DNA of 64,000 nucleotides, from assembly GCA_959599095.1 (NCBI GenBank), contig CAUGGC010000009.1:1-64000 (forward strand), given 5' to 3'. How positions within the stretch are numbered: the first letter of the stretch is position 1; the number at the start of each line of letters is the position of its first letter. Below the pieces are notes generated by a model, which saw only the letters and a program-made list of their open reading frames with translations, was not told the origin of the DNA and made no database searches. A program made the position numbers and the translations under genes. Below are positions 42,808 to 51,158 of this stretch, in pieces. Source of the DNA: an uncultured Collinsella sp. GTDB lineage: Bacteria; Actinomycetota; Coriobacteriia; Coriobacteriales; Coriobacteriaceae.

Positions 42808-43920
42808 GTGGCAGTGAAGATAGCGCGGCTTGACGAGCCGGCAAGCGAGCAACTGGCTGCCTCCGTAATCCTGACCGGCGCCTCGGCGCTGCGCATGATG
42901 CGCGCCGAGCGCCGACAAATGGGTTACATCAGCTGGAGGGACCTCGATCCCGATGAAGAGCGCCGTGTGCTGCATGCATCGTCTCCCTCGGCCGAGGACA
43001 TCTATATTCCCGATTTGGTGCGGATCGGGGCCGTGAGTGGCGAGGCCCAAGAAGACCTGTGCCTGCTGGTGGGGTCGGCGAAGCAGCGTCGCCGCATGCC
43101 TGGTACAAGCTGGTCCGTTTGTTCTACAGGCCTGCCGGCCGCCTCGATTTTGGAGGTGGAGCCGGGGGTGTACAGCTTATCTCCCGAGGCCCTCTGTGCC
43201 GCCGTTGCACGCGAAGTCGGCTGTATCCAGGCATTTGCCCTGGCCCAGGAGCTGTGCTCCAAGATTTCGCTGAGCGATCGCGGGCAGTATCTGCCCCCTT
43301 ACAGCTCGCCCACCGTGAACAGGCTTGCAAAGGATAAGGATCAGCCGTCAAATGTGGGCTACTTTGAGGTCGAGCCAGTGCTGACGCCCGATCGCCTGGC
43401 AGATTACCTTGCGGCATGCAAGGGGAGCGCGACCAAGCAGCTGCGGCGGCTGTGCCCCTTTCTGTCGGAAAACCTGCGCTCACCCATGGAATGCATCATG
43501 CTTGCCATGTTTTCGCTTCCGTTTTCCTATGGCGGATTTGCCTGCGGTCCCTTTAAGACCGACCACAAGATCGAGTTCAACGACCGTGCGCAGGCGATCT
43601 CGGGGATGCCGCATGCGGTTTGCGATGCCTATCAGGAAGCAGCTCGGTTTGACCTGGAATACAACGGTGAGCAGGGCCATTCGTCTCGCGGCGGGCGCAT
43701 TCACGATGAAAAACGCAATACGGGTTTGGCGTCCATGGGAATCGAGGTCGCGACGGTCAACAACGAGATGCTCTGCGACATGGAGGCGTTAGAGGCGCTC
43801 GCATGGCGCATGTACCAACGCATGGGAAAACGATATCGCAACCGTGTTGACGCTTGCAGAAAGAAACAAGAGGCGCTATTTAACACGCTGCGGGCGTGTT
43901 TTGGGCTTAAACCCGCCTAA
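42808..43920 (+). CDS. Unknown protein with Vsr/DUF559-like endonuclease C-terminus
   Basis: 370 residues from a GTG at 42808 with TAGGGGTGG upstream, 10 bases after comF. The N-terminal ~270 residues are not recognised. The C-terminal ~90 have RFDLEYNGEQGHSSRGGR, HDEKRNTGLASMGIEVATV and a basic helix (RMGKRYRNRVDACRK). The order of acidic EYNG, basic DxxR and hydrophobic strand resembles PD-(D/E)XK nucleases of the DUF559/Vsr group, as found in AbiEi-like proteins. This assignment is from pattern only. Confidence 0.6.
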   Translation: MAVKIARLDEPASEQLAASVILTGASALRMMRAERRQMGYISWRDLDPDEERRVLHASSPSAEDIYIPDLVRIGAVSGEAQEDLCLLVGSAKQRRRMPGTSWSVCSTGLPAASILEVEPGVYSLSPEALCAAVAREVGCIQAFALAQELCSKISLSDRGQYLPPYSSPTVNRLAKDKDQPSNVGYFEVEPVLTPDRLADYLAACKGSATKQLRRLCPFLSENLRSPMECIMLAMFSLPFSYGGFACGPFKTDHKIEFNDRAQAISGMPHAVCDAYQEAARFDLEYNGEQGHSSRGGRIHDEKRNTGLASMGIEVATVNNEMLCDMEALEALAWRMYQRMGKRYRNRVDACRKKQEALFNTLRACFGLKPA

Positions 43921-43954
43921 CAATGCTCTGAAACAGGGGGTTGAATATATGCTC

Positions 43955-44171
43955 TGGCCAAAATATAGCAAATATGAGTACTGCTACAAATTCGGTAACA
44001 GCAAAATCAGGGATTTTGGGACTAGAAGATGACGTAAATCAGAAAAATATTAAACAAATGTGGAATAACCTGGCATCAATCTGATGTTATAGAGCATGAA
44101 AACTGTTTGCAGAGCCAAAAATTCCTGCCACTAATTTGATAACAGTACTCATATTTGCTATTTTTTGCCCA
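43955..44171. mobile_element. 217-bp AT-rich MITE-like element
   Basis: The inverted ends 43955-43983 and 44143-44171 match at 27 of 29 positions (inner part AGCAAATATGAGTACTG). The interior is AT-rich, unlike the GC-rich surroundings, and has no open frame of note. Subterminal GGTAACAGC and GATAACAG also pair approximately. A solo end is at 29599. Confidence 0.8.
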
Positions 44172-44292
44172 CGCGCCCCAAGACAGGTGTGTTGGGGCTC
44201 TCCGCAGGGGGAGCGACTGGCTCAATCAGAGCGCGTGCGGTCCGTCCCGACCTGCGAAATCTGTACTCGCGATGCGAATAACGTCCCTAACC

Positions 44293-44321
44293 TTAAACTA
44301 TAGCTTGAACTTAGCTATAAT
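44293..44321 (+). promoter_or_regulatory. Predicted promoter for the lipoprotein gene
   Basis: TTAAAC and TATAAT separated by exactly 17 bases. It would give a leader of about 340 bases before the ATG at 44671. The stretch 44330-44670 has no recognisable gene or known riboswitch class. Confidence 0.55.
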
Positions 44322-44670
44322 GCCCTACGTTCCTGCCAGGCTGTGGTTGCGGACGGACGAAATGCCCATCCTAGTCCAAGACAGACGCGGTCAAAGGGAT
44401 CCACGTAAGCGACCGCGTGCGCGCGGCGCGATCATGGCGCGTCCTAGATGTAAGCCGCACCGTCCGTTCTACTTTCATTGGGGCAATACCGCCTCGCGGG
44501 CGAGCGGGCCAGTCGTGAAGGTGGCTGCGGCCTCCCGAGCAAACGCCCCGGTGCGCAAGTGTGGGGTCAAATACCAGGTCAGCTGGTGGGAACAACCCGA
44601 TATTCCGTGCAGGGCACGGATCGTATACGACACAGAAGGCAGGGTAGTGGACATGGTGAGGGGCAGCTTG

Positions 44671-45678
44671 ATGCATGCGGCTCGGTTAGGTGCTGGGACC
44701 GCGGCGGTCATTGCCGTTTTGGGCCTGAGCGGATGCGCGTTCAATCCACTGTCCACGTTCACGACGCCCACGATCGACCAGATCGAGCGCGAGACCGTCA
44801 CCCCCACGGTATCGGACGATGCCCTGGTCGCGCCGGGAACCCTGACGGTCGCCCTCGATACGTCCGACGCCCCGCAGGCCATGCAGGATGCCGACGGAAA
44901 CCTCACGGGCTATGCGGTCGATGCTGCTCGTGCCCTTGCATGCCGCATGGGCCTCAAGGTCGCCTTTGTCGATGCGTCCTCGGCCGATTCCGTGCTCAGC
45001 GATAAAAAGGCCGACATCTTTATTGGCGACATCAAGTCTGCGGGCGGCGACATCAGCTCGCTTGGCACCTGTCTGTACGATGCCGCCGCCGTGTTTGGCA
45101 AGACCAGCGATGGAGAGCCCCCGAGCGTCTCAACTGACACACTCAACACAGCCACCTTGGGCGTCCAGATGTCCTCCGCCTCGCAGGAGGCGCTCGCCAA
45201 GCAAAGCATCACCGCCAACCAGAAGACCTTCTCCAACATCAACGAGTGCTTCGAGGCACTCGAGTCGGGCGAAGTCGATTACGTGATCTGTGATTCCACG
45301 GCCGGTGGCTACCTCGCGCGCCTGATGAGCCAGATTTCCTATGTCGGCACGCTCGAGGCGCCCTCCACACTTGGCGTCGCAGGCCTTAGCTCTAACGATG
45401 GACTGTGCCGCGCCGTGAGCGATGCCCTCGACGACATCACGGTCGACGGTACACTCGAGGCAGTCCACTGCGTCTGGTATGGCAGGATGCCCTACGACCT
45501 CACCACTAAGACGGTTTCGGGCGCTAACGTGCAGCCGGGCGACTCTGAGTCCAGTGAGACCACGTCCTCCGGCAGCGAGTCCTCCGATTCCGACAATGAG
45601 ACCGCATCCTCCGAGGACAAATCGTCCAGCCAGGAAGGCGCCATCACCGACGACGACATTAACAAACTCAATAGCTAG
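44671..45678 (+). CDS. Lipoprotein, ABC-type amino-acid-binding-like (SBP_bac_3)
   Basis: 335 residues. Signal peptide with lipobox LGLSGC. The mature part has the class 3 solute-binding fold: LTVALDTSDAPQAMQDADGNL, GYAVDAARALACRMGLKVAFV, DIFIGDIKSAGG and ALESGEVDYVICDSTAGGYL. The C-terminal ~55 residues are Ser/Glu/Asp-rich. The ATG at 44671 has GTGAGGGG 7 bases upstream; ATG 44653 is an alternative. No permease or ATPase gene is adjacent, so it is an orphan binding protein or sensor. Confidence 0.8.
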   Translation: MHAARLGAGTAAVIAVLGLSGCAFNPLSTFTTPTIDQIERETVTPTVSDDALVAPGTLTVALDTSDAPQAMQDADGNLTGYAVDAARALACRMGLKVAFVDASSADSVLSDKKADIFIGDIKSAGGDISSLGTCLYDAAAVFGKTSDGEPPSVSTDTLNTATLGVQMSSASQEALAKQSITANQKTFSNINECFEALESGEVDYVICDSTAGGYLARLMSQISYVGTLEAPSTLGVAGLSSNDGLCRAVSDALDDITVDGTLEAVHCVWYGRMPYDLTTKTVSGANVQPGDSESSETTSSGSESSDSDNETASSEDKSSSQEGAITDDDINKLNS

Positions 45679-45744
45679 TTATTGCTAGGGGTGGTGTCTC
45701 CTATACGTTGGAAAGGACACCTCTTCACGGTTTCAACACGCACT

Positions 45745-45778
45745 GCCGGGCTTCCCCGATGGGGGAGCCCGGCTTTTT
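45745..45778 (+). terminator. Terminator after the lipoprotein gene
   Basis: GCCGGGCTTCCCC pairs with GGGGGAGCCCGGC around GAT and is followed by TTTTT. The rest of the gap to 45995 holds a hairpin GCGCACTTTGCTACGGAAAAGTGCG at about 45849-45873 and the hpf upstream region. Confidence 0.9.
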
Positions 45779-45995
45779 CATCCCAATAAAACCAGCAGGT
45801 CAAAGCCAATTTTCGGGACCAAATACAAAGCGGCCGGCCCCCTCCTATAGCGCACTTTGCTACGGAAAAGTGCGAGACTTCGGTATGCGGTATCAAGCAG
45901 TCGTTATTCGGGTCTTTGGGGATTCGCGTGATTAAATGCACGGCAATGGGTACATAGCCAGTACAGTAAGTCCCCGAGGCAGATTGGAGCCACGT

Positions 45996-46580
45996 ATGGA
46001 TATCAAGGTTTCTGGACGCAAGACGACGGTAACCGATGCTCTGCGTGCGCATGTGGATGAGAAGATCGGCGAGGCGCTCAAGGTTTTCGATATCGAGCCC
46101 ATGACGGTCGACGTCGTGCTTCGTTATGAGAAGAACCCCTCGAACCCCAACCCGGCAATCGTCGAGGTCACGGTTCGTGCCCGCGGTTCTGTGATTCGCG
46201 TTGCCGAGCACGGCGCAGATATGTATGCCGCCATTGACCTCTCCGCCGATAAGGTTACCCGCCAGCTGCGCAAGTTCAAGACCAAGGTCGTGGACAACCG
46301 CCAGGGTGGTGCCAGCGCCGCGGATGTCGCGCCGGTCGAGCGCGTCGAGGATCTGGCCGACCTGCTGCTGCCCGAGGAGGAGGACGACCTTCTCGTCCGT
46401 GAGAAGGTTATTGACGTCACCCCGATGACCGAGGAGCAGGCGCTGGTGCAGACCGATCTGCTGGGTCACGACTTCTACGTGTTCGAGAACGCGACGACCG
46501 GTCTCATCAATGTGGTGTATCACCGTAAGAATGGTGGATATGGCATCATCAAGCCCCGCATCGAAACACTTGACGAGTAA
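45996..46580 (+). CDS. hpf: Ribosome hibernation promoting factor, long form
   Basis: 194 residues. An N-terminal S30AE/RaiA domain (MDIKVSGRKTTVTDALRAHV, ...VLRYEKNP, EVTVRARGSVIRVAE, DLSADKVTRQLRK) is joined by a linker to the C-terminal dimerisation domain (HDFYVFENATTGLINVVYHR, GGYGIIKP). The long form makes 100S ribosome dimers on its own. TTGGAG precedes the ATG at 45996. Confidence 0.93.
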   Translation: MDIKVSGRKTTVTDALRAHVDEKIGEALKVFDIEPMTVDVVLRYEKNPSNPNPAIVEVTVRARGSVIRVAEHGADMYAAIDLSADKVTRQLRKFKTKVVDNRQGGASAADVAPVERVEDLADLLLPEEEDDLLVREKVIDVTPMTEEQALVQTDLLGHDFYVFENATTGLINVVYHRKNGGYGIIKPRIETLDE

Positions 46581-46609
46581 AATACGTTAACTTGCATGAG
46601 TTAACGGTT

Positions 46610-46642
46610 GGCGGCCATCCCATGCGGGTGGCCGCCTTTTTT
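46610..46642 (+). terminator. Terminator after hpf
   Basis: GGCGGCCATCCC pairs with GGGTGGCCGCC around ATGC and is followed by six T residues. GTTAACTTGCATGAGTTAAC just before is a second small hairpin. Confidence 0.88.
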
Positions 46643-46660
46643 ACGTAAGGAGTCGCTTTG

Positions 46661-47614
46661 ATGGACAAGGCTGCATCTACCGGCCATTCGGACCGTTGCC
46701 GCATCGTCGTCGATACCTGCTGCGACTTTAGTCCCGAGGTCGCCGCGAACCTTGATGTCGATATCCTGGGTTTCCCCTTCATTATCGATGGCGAGGAGCG
46801 CACGGATGACATCTGGTCGAGCATGAGCCCTAAGGAGTTCTACGACCGCATGCGCGCCGGCGCCCGCGTGTCCACCTCGGCTGTGTCGCTCGGTCGCTAT
46901 ATCGAGTTCTTTACCGAGTGCGCCAAAGAGGGCACGCCCACGGTCTACCTGTGCTTTACCTCGGCGCTGTCGTCGAGCTACAACTCCGCGTGCCAGGCGG
47001 CAGATGCCGTGCGCGCCGAGTATCCCAACTTTGAGCTCTACGTGGTCGACAACGCCCTACCCTGCGCGACCGGCGAGCTCCTGGCGCTCGAGGCCGTGCG
47101 TCAGCGCTCGGCGGGACTGACTGCCAAGCAGCTGGTCGATTGGGCAAACGAGGCCAAGACCTACGTGCACGGTTACTTTACGCTCGAAAGCTTCGATGCG
47201 CTGGCTGCCGGCGGCCGCATTCCGCCCGCGGCGGCGCAGCTCACGGCAAAGCTCGACGTCAAGCCCGAGCTCTCCTACGACCTGGCCGGCTCGCTGTCGC
47301 TGATCGGCGTCAACCGCGGCCGCAAGAAGGCGCTCAAGTCCATCCTCAAGTCGTTCCGCGAGAACTACGTGCCCGACCGCACCATGCCCATCGCCATCAT
47401 GACGGCCGATGCCGACAAGGACGGCGATTGGCTCGAAGCCGCCATCCGCAAGGAGGAGGGCTGCGCCGACGTCACGATTATCCGTAGTTCCGTCGGTCCT
47501 ACCATCGGCTCGCACGTGGGGCCCGGCATGGTGGCACTTGCGTTTTGGGGTAAGAACCGCGCAGACAAGGCGTCGCTTTCCGACCGCATCGCCCGCCGCG
47601 TGCGCGGCCAGTAG
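46661..47614 (+). CDS. DegV family fatty-acid-binding protein
   Basis: 317 residues. Two-domain DegV/FakB fold: IVVDTCCDFSPEVAANLDVDILGFPFIIDGEE at the N-terminus (split here by Pro/Glu positions typical of FakB), ARVSTSAVS, YLCFTSALSSSYNSA and, in the C-terminal half, HGYFTLESFDALAAGGRIP and GPTIGSHVGPGMVALAF. Binds a fatty acid for phosphorylation by FakA, which is not encoded here. A TTG one codon upstream (46658) is also possible; AAGGAG lies 10 bases before the ATG. Confidence 0.9.
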   Translation: MDKAASTGHSDRCRIVVDTCCDFSPEVAANLDVDILGFPFIIDGEERTDDIWSSMSPKEFYDRMRAGARVSTSAVSLGRYIEFFTECAKEGTPTVYLCFTSALSSSYNSACQAADAVRAEYPNFELYVVDNALPCATGELLALEAVRQRSAGLTAKQLVDWANEAKTYVHGYFTLESFDALAAGGRIPPAAAQLTAKLDVKPELSYDLAGSLSLIGVNRGRKKALKSILKSFRENYVPDRTMPIAIMTADADKDGDWLEAAIRKEEGCADVTIIRSSVGPTIGSHVGPGMVALAFWGKNRADKASLSDRIARRVRGQ

Positions 47615-47712
47615 GCAAGCGCTGCGTCCGTAATCGCCCTCGACTCACAGCCCAAACGCTGGCACCGAGTATTCAACCTGGTAATAACACCCAACCCAAA
47701 AGGAAAGGTTTC

Positions 47713-48792
47713 ATGGCAAACAAGCTCTCCGTCGCATTTATCGGCACCGGAATTATGGGTGCCCCCATCGCCGGTCACATTCTGGACGCTGGCTATCCCG
47801 TCACGGTCAACAACCGCACCAAGTCCAAGGCCGCAGCGCTCGTTGAGCGCGGTGCCGTCTGGGCCGATACGCCGGCAGATGCCGCGGCGAACGCCGACGT
47901 CGTCTTTACCATGGTGGGTTATCCCTCCGAGGTCGAGGAGCTCTACCTGGCAGGTGACGGTCTGCTCGCGTGCACTAAGCCCGGCGCGGTCCTGATCGAC
48001 CTTACCACGAGCTCGCCCGAGCTGGCGCGCGACATTGCCGAGGCCGCCCAGGTCTCCGGCCGCATGGCGTTTGACTGCCCCGTCACCGGCGGCGAGTCGG
48101 GTGCCATCGCCGGCACGCTCACGGCTATCGTGGGCGCCACCGAGAACGACATCGCGCCGGTCCGCGACATCCTTTCCACCTTTGCGGCAACCATCTGCTG
48201 CTTCGATGGCGCCGGCAAGGGTCAGGCTGCCAAGCTTGCCAACCAGGTGTCGCTGGGCGCCTGCATGGTTGGCATGGCAGACGCCATGGCGTTTGCCGAG
48301 CTGAGCGACCTTGATCTTGAGAAGACCCGTCAGATGATCCTGGGTGGCACCGGCAAGTCCGGCGCCATGGAGAGCCTGGCGCCCAAGGCGCTCGACGGCG
48401 ACTACAAGCCTGGCTTTATGGTCGAGCACTTTATTAAGGACCTGCGCTTGGCGCTCGCCTATGCCGACGACCGCGAGCTTGCGCTGCCCGGCGCCGACGT
48501 GGCCTTTACGCTCTACGACATGCTCGACGCCATCGGTGGTGCCAAGCTGGGCACCCAGGCCATCACGGTCCTCTATAAGGAGGAGGCCGACGCCATCGCC
48601 GCCGGTCTGGACTGGTCGCAGTATCGTCCCGAGGAGCATGGTGCTCACGAGGAAGGCTGCGGTTGCGGCGAGCATGGCGACGACCACGAGTGCGGTTGTG
48701 GCCACCACCATGGCGAGGACCACGAGTGCTGCGGCGGCCACGGCCATGACGACGGCCACGAGTGCTGCTGCGGCCACCATCACGGGGAGTAG
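47713..48792 (+). CDS. 3-hydroxyisobutyrate dehydrogenase-like oxidoreductase with His/Cys-rich tail
   Basis: 359 residues. The N-terminal Rossmann domain has FIGTGIMGAPIAGHI. Later motifs are DCPVTGGESGAIAGTL (substrate-binding) and GKGQAAKLANQ (catalytic Lys). The first ~305 residues are a complete beta-hydroxyacid dehydrogenase. The last 53 residues contain 14 His and 9 Cys in repeats such as DHECGCGHHHGE, an unusual tail that looks like a metal store or metal-binding module. AAAGGAAAGG precedes the ATG. Substrate not determinable. Confidence 0.9.
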   Translation: MANKLSVAFIGTGIMGAPIAGHILDAGYPVTVNNRTKSKAAALVERGAVWADTPADAAANADVVFTMVGYPSEVEELYLAGDGLLACTKPGAVLIDLTTSSPELARDIAEAAQVSGRMAFDCPVTGGESGAIAGTLTAIVGATENDIAPVRDILSTFAATICCFDGAGKGQAAKLANQVSLGACMVGMADAMAFAELSDLDLEKTRQMILGGTGKSGAMESLAPKALDGDYKPGFMVEHFIKDLRLALAYADDRELALPGADVAFTLYDMLDAIGGAKLGTQAITVLYKEEADAIAAGLDWSQYRPEEHGAHEEGCGCGEHGDDHECGCGHHHGEDHECCGGHGHDDGHECCCGHHHGE

Positions 48793-48797
48793 CGCCC

Positions 48798-49226
48798 ATG
48801 AGCTGGACGTTCGTGGTGCTAGCGCTGGTGCTCTTTCTCTTTGCGATCTACATCGGCTTTTTGTGCGGCCAGTGGGCCTGCGAAAAGCGCGTCATCACCA
48901 AGCGCGACTACTGGATTGCCAACTTTGCAGGAGCGGCGGCAGTCGTTCTGCTGACCTGGGTGTTCTCGCTGTTCCCGCTGGTGCAGTTTGCGCCGATCGG
49001 CTGGCTCGGCGGCTTTATCGCCGGCCTTAAGATGAGCTTTGGCGAGTCCGTCGGTCCGTGGCGCAAGCACGACGAGGTCTTTAACGTCAACAAGGCTCAT
49101 CGCGCCGCCGCCGACGCGGGCGATGCCGAGGAGCGCCGTCGCGCGCGTCGCAATGGCGCGGCCGACCGACAGCTCATCTCGGTCACCGATGACAGCAAGG
49201 GTGCTGGCAAGCACGCTAAGAAATAG
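48798..49226 (+). CDS. Small membrane protein, unknown function
   Basis: 142 residues. Two or three hydrophobic segments (TFVVLALVLFLFAIYIGFLC, ANFAGAAAVVLLTWVFSLFP and FAPIGWLGGFIAGLK) are followed by a charged cytoplasmic tail rich in Arg/Ala/Lys. It begins 5 bases after the dehydrogenase stop and 15 bases before the HEAT-like gene, so it is part of a run of closely spaced genes 47713-51032. Confidence 0.7.
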   Translation: MSWTFVVLALVLFLFAIYIGFLCGQWACEKRVITKRDYWIANFAGAAAVVLLTWVFSLFPLVQFAPIGWLGGFIAGLKMSFGESVGPWRKHDEVFNVNKAHRAAADAGDAEERRRARRNGAADRQLISVTDDSKGAGKHAKK

Positions 49227-49241
49227 TAAGAAGAGGTAACT

Positions 49242-49940
49242 ATGGCAGAAAACAAAGACGAACAGCTCACCGACGAGGAGCTGGCACAGCTTCAGCTGGC
49301 AGAGGAGAACGAGAACGCCGTCGACCGCCTGGTTCAGGAGCTCGGCTGCCCCACGCGCCGCATCCGCCAGTTTGCCGCCCGCGTGCTGCATCTGCTTGCC
49401 GAGCGCGATCCCCAGCGCGTCGTGCCCTGCGTGCCCGCGCTGATCGAGGCGCTCGACCGTCCCGAGGCTCAGACACGCTGGGAGGCCCTCGATGCTTTGA
49501 CGGCGCTCGCCACCACCTGCCCCGAGCAGCTGGGCGATGCCTTTGAGGGCGCCGAGACCGCGCTGTTCGACGAGATTTCCTCCACGCTGCGCTATGCCGC
49601 CTTCCGCCTGCTGTGCGTGTGGGGCGCCACGAGCGTCGAGCGTTCGCGCGAGGCTTGGCCCATCCTGGACGAGGCCATTCAGTGCTACCACGGCGACCTC
49701 GAGTATCGCGACATGCTCGGTTGCCTGTACGAGTTTGGCCAGGGCGAGATTGACGCCGAGGTCGCCGAGAAGCTCGCGCTGCGCCTTAAGTTCGATGCCG
49801 AGAACGGCAAGGGCAGCTATCTCAAAGCCCGTTCGAGCGAGATTTGCGAAATGCTTGTTAAACGCTTTGACTTGGATCTCTCCAAAAAGAAGAAGCGTGC
49901 TAGCGTTAAAAAATCTGACGACGCTGAAAACGAGGAGTAA
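49242..49940 (+). CDS. HEAT-repeat-like helical protein
   Basis: 232 residues, all-helical and acidic. Repeats of the HEAT type are visible (RRIRQFAARVLHLLAERDPQ, VPALIEALDRPEAQTRWEAL, DALTALATTCPEQL). The C-terminus is Lys-rich, KKKKRASVKK. Likely a protein-binding scaffold. AAGAGGTAAC precedes the ATG; 6 bases separate it from the dehydrogenase gene downstream. Confidence 0.75.
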   Translation: MAENKDEQLTDEELAQLQLAEENENAVDRLVQELGCPTRRIRQFAARVLHLLAERDPQRVVPCVPALIEALDRPEAQTRWEALDALTALATTCPEQLGDAFEGAETALFDEISSTLRYAAFRLLCVWGATSVERSREAWPILDEAIQCYHGDLEYRDMLGCLYEFGQGEIDAEVAEKLALRLKFDAENGKGSYLKARSSEICEMLVKRFDLDLSKKKKRASVKKSDDAENEE

Positions 49941-49946
49941 CAGATT

Positions 49947-51032
49947 ATGGCGCACGATGTAGTCCTGATTCCCGGTGACGGTATCGGTCCCGAGATTACG
50001 CAGGCCATGCGCCGCGTGGTCGAGGCCGCCGGTGTCCAGATCAATTGGAACGTCCAGGAGGCCGGTGCCGGCGTCATGGACGAGTTTGGCACGCCGCTGC
50101 CCCAGCACGTGCTCGATGCGGTCGCCGAGACCAAGGTTGCCATCAAGGGTCCCATCACCACGCCGGTCGGCACGGGTTTCCGCAGCGTTAACGTCGCCCT
50201 GCGCAAGCATTTTGACCTGTACGCCTGCGTGCGCCCCTGCCTGTCGCAGCCGGGCGACGGCTCGCGCTTCCGCGACGTCGACCTGGTCATCGTGCGCGAG
50301 AACACCGAGGACCTCTACGCCGGCATCGAGTTCGATGAGGGCGCTGCCGAGGTCGAGGAGCTCTCGCAGCTCGTTGAGCGCTCGGGCCAGAAGACCTTCG
50401 CTGCGGATTCCGCCATCTCAATTAAGCCGATTTCCATCGCCAAGAGCCGCCGCATTGTGGAGTACGCCTTTGAGTACGCCCGCCGCTGCGGCCGCAAAAA
50501 GGTGACGGCCGTGCACAAGGCCAACATCATGAAGGCGACCGACGGCCTGTTCCTGCGCGTGGCGCGCGAGGTGGCTGCCAACTATCCCGATATCGAGTTC
50601 AACGACAAGATCGTCGACGCCACCTGCATGGGTCTGGTCCAGAACCCCAACGACTTCGATGTCCTGGTGCTGCCCAACCTGTACGGCGACATCGTGAGCG
50701 ACCTGTGCGCTGGCCTGGTGGGTGGCCTAGGGATGGCCCCCGGTTCCAACATCGGTGCCGACTGCGCCATCTTCGAGGCGACGCACGGCTCCGCGCCCGA
50801 TATCGCTGGCCAGGATATCGCCAACCCCACGGCCGAGATTCTCTCTGCTGCGATGATGCTCGATCACCTGGGCGAGAACGACGCGGCCAATCGCATTCGC
50901 GCCGCCGTTTCTGCCACGCTCGACGAGGGTGAGCAGGTTACCGGCGACGTTCGTCGTGCCCAGACCGGCTCCGTTGAGGGCGCTGTGGGCACGCAGGCCT
51001 TTGCCGATGCCGTTATCGCGCACCTGGCCTAA
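49947..51032 (+). CDS. Isocitrate/isopropylmalate dehydrogenase family enzyme, NAD-type
   Basis: 361 residues. Motifs are LIPGDGIGPEITQAM, VIVRENTEDLYAGIEF (the substrate helix, ENTEDxYAG form of isocitrate dehydrogenases), KVTAVHKANIMK (catalytic Lys) and VLPNLYGDIVSDLCAGLVGG, with FEATHGSAPDIAG in the cofactor region. The ENTEDLYAG motif favours isocitrate over isopropylmalate, and the shortness favours an NAD-dependent enzyme. No leu genes are adjacent. Confidence 0.88.
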   Translation: MAHDVVLIPGDGIGPEITQAMRRVVEAAGVQINWNVQEAGAGVMDEFGTPLPQHVLDAVAETKVAIKGPITTPVGTGFRSVNVALRKHFDLYACVRPCLSQPGDGSRFRDVDLVIVRENTEDLYAGIEFDEGAAEVEELSQLVERSGQKTFAADSAISIKPISIAKSRRIVEYAFEYARRCGRKKVTAVHKANIMKATDGLFLRVAREVAANYPDIEFNDKIVDATCMGLVQNPNDFDVLVLPNLYGDIVSDLCAGLVGGLGMAPGSNIGADCAIFEATHGSAPDIAGQDIANPTAEILSAAMMLDHLGENDAANRIRAAVSATLDEGEQVTGDVRRAQTGSVEGAVGTQAFADAVIAHLA

Positions 51033-51091
51033 GGCATGCAGACTGCAAACGCCTAAATAGTACTTAAGTGTTTGCGTATAACCTGAGAATC

Positions 51092-51124
51092 AATACGCCC
51101 GGCGCTCTGTCGGGCGTATTCTAT
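51092..51124 (+). terminator. Terminator after the dehydrogenase gene
   Basis: AATACGCCCG pairs with CGGGCGTATT across GCGCTCTGT, with CTATT after it. The T run is poor. Confidence 0.7.
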
Positions 51125-51158
51125 TGCGGACTATGTTTCCTAACAAGGAGTAACTGAT

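Noticed and set aside
44155..44670. Upstream extension of the lipoprotein gene by ~170 codons
   Set aside because: The extension begins inside the MITE end and crosses a promoter. The signal peptide and lipobox fit a start at 44671 (or 44653).
44322..44670. RNase P RNA, tmRNA or SRP RNA in the long gap
   Set aside because: The universal signature segments of these RNAs were looked for by eye and not found.
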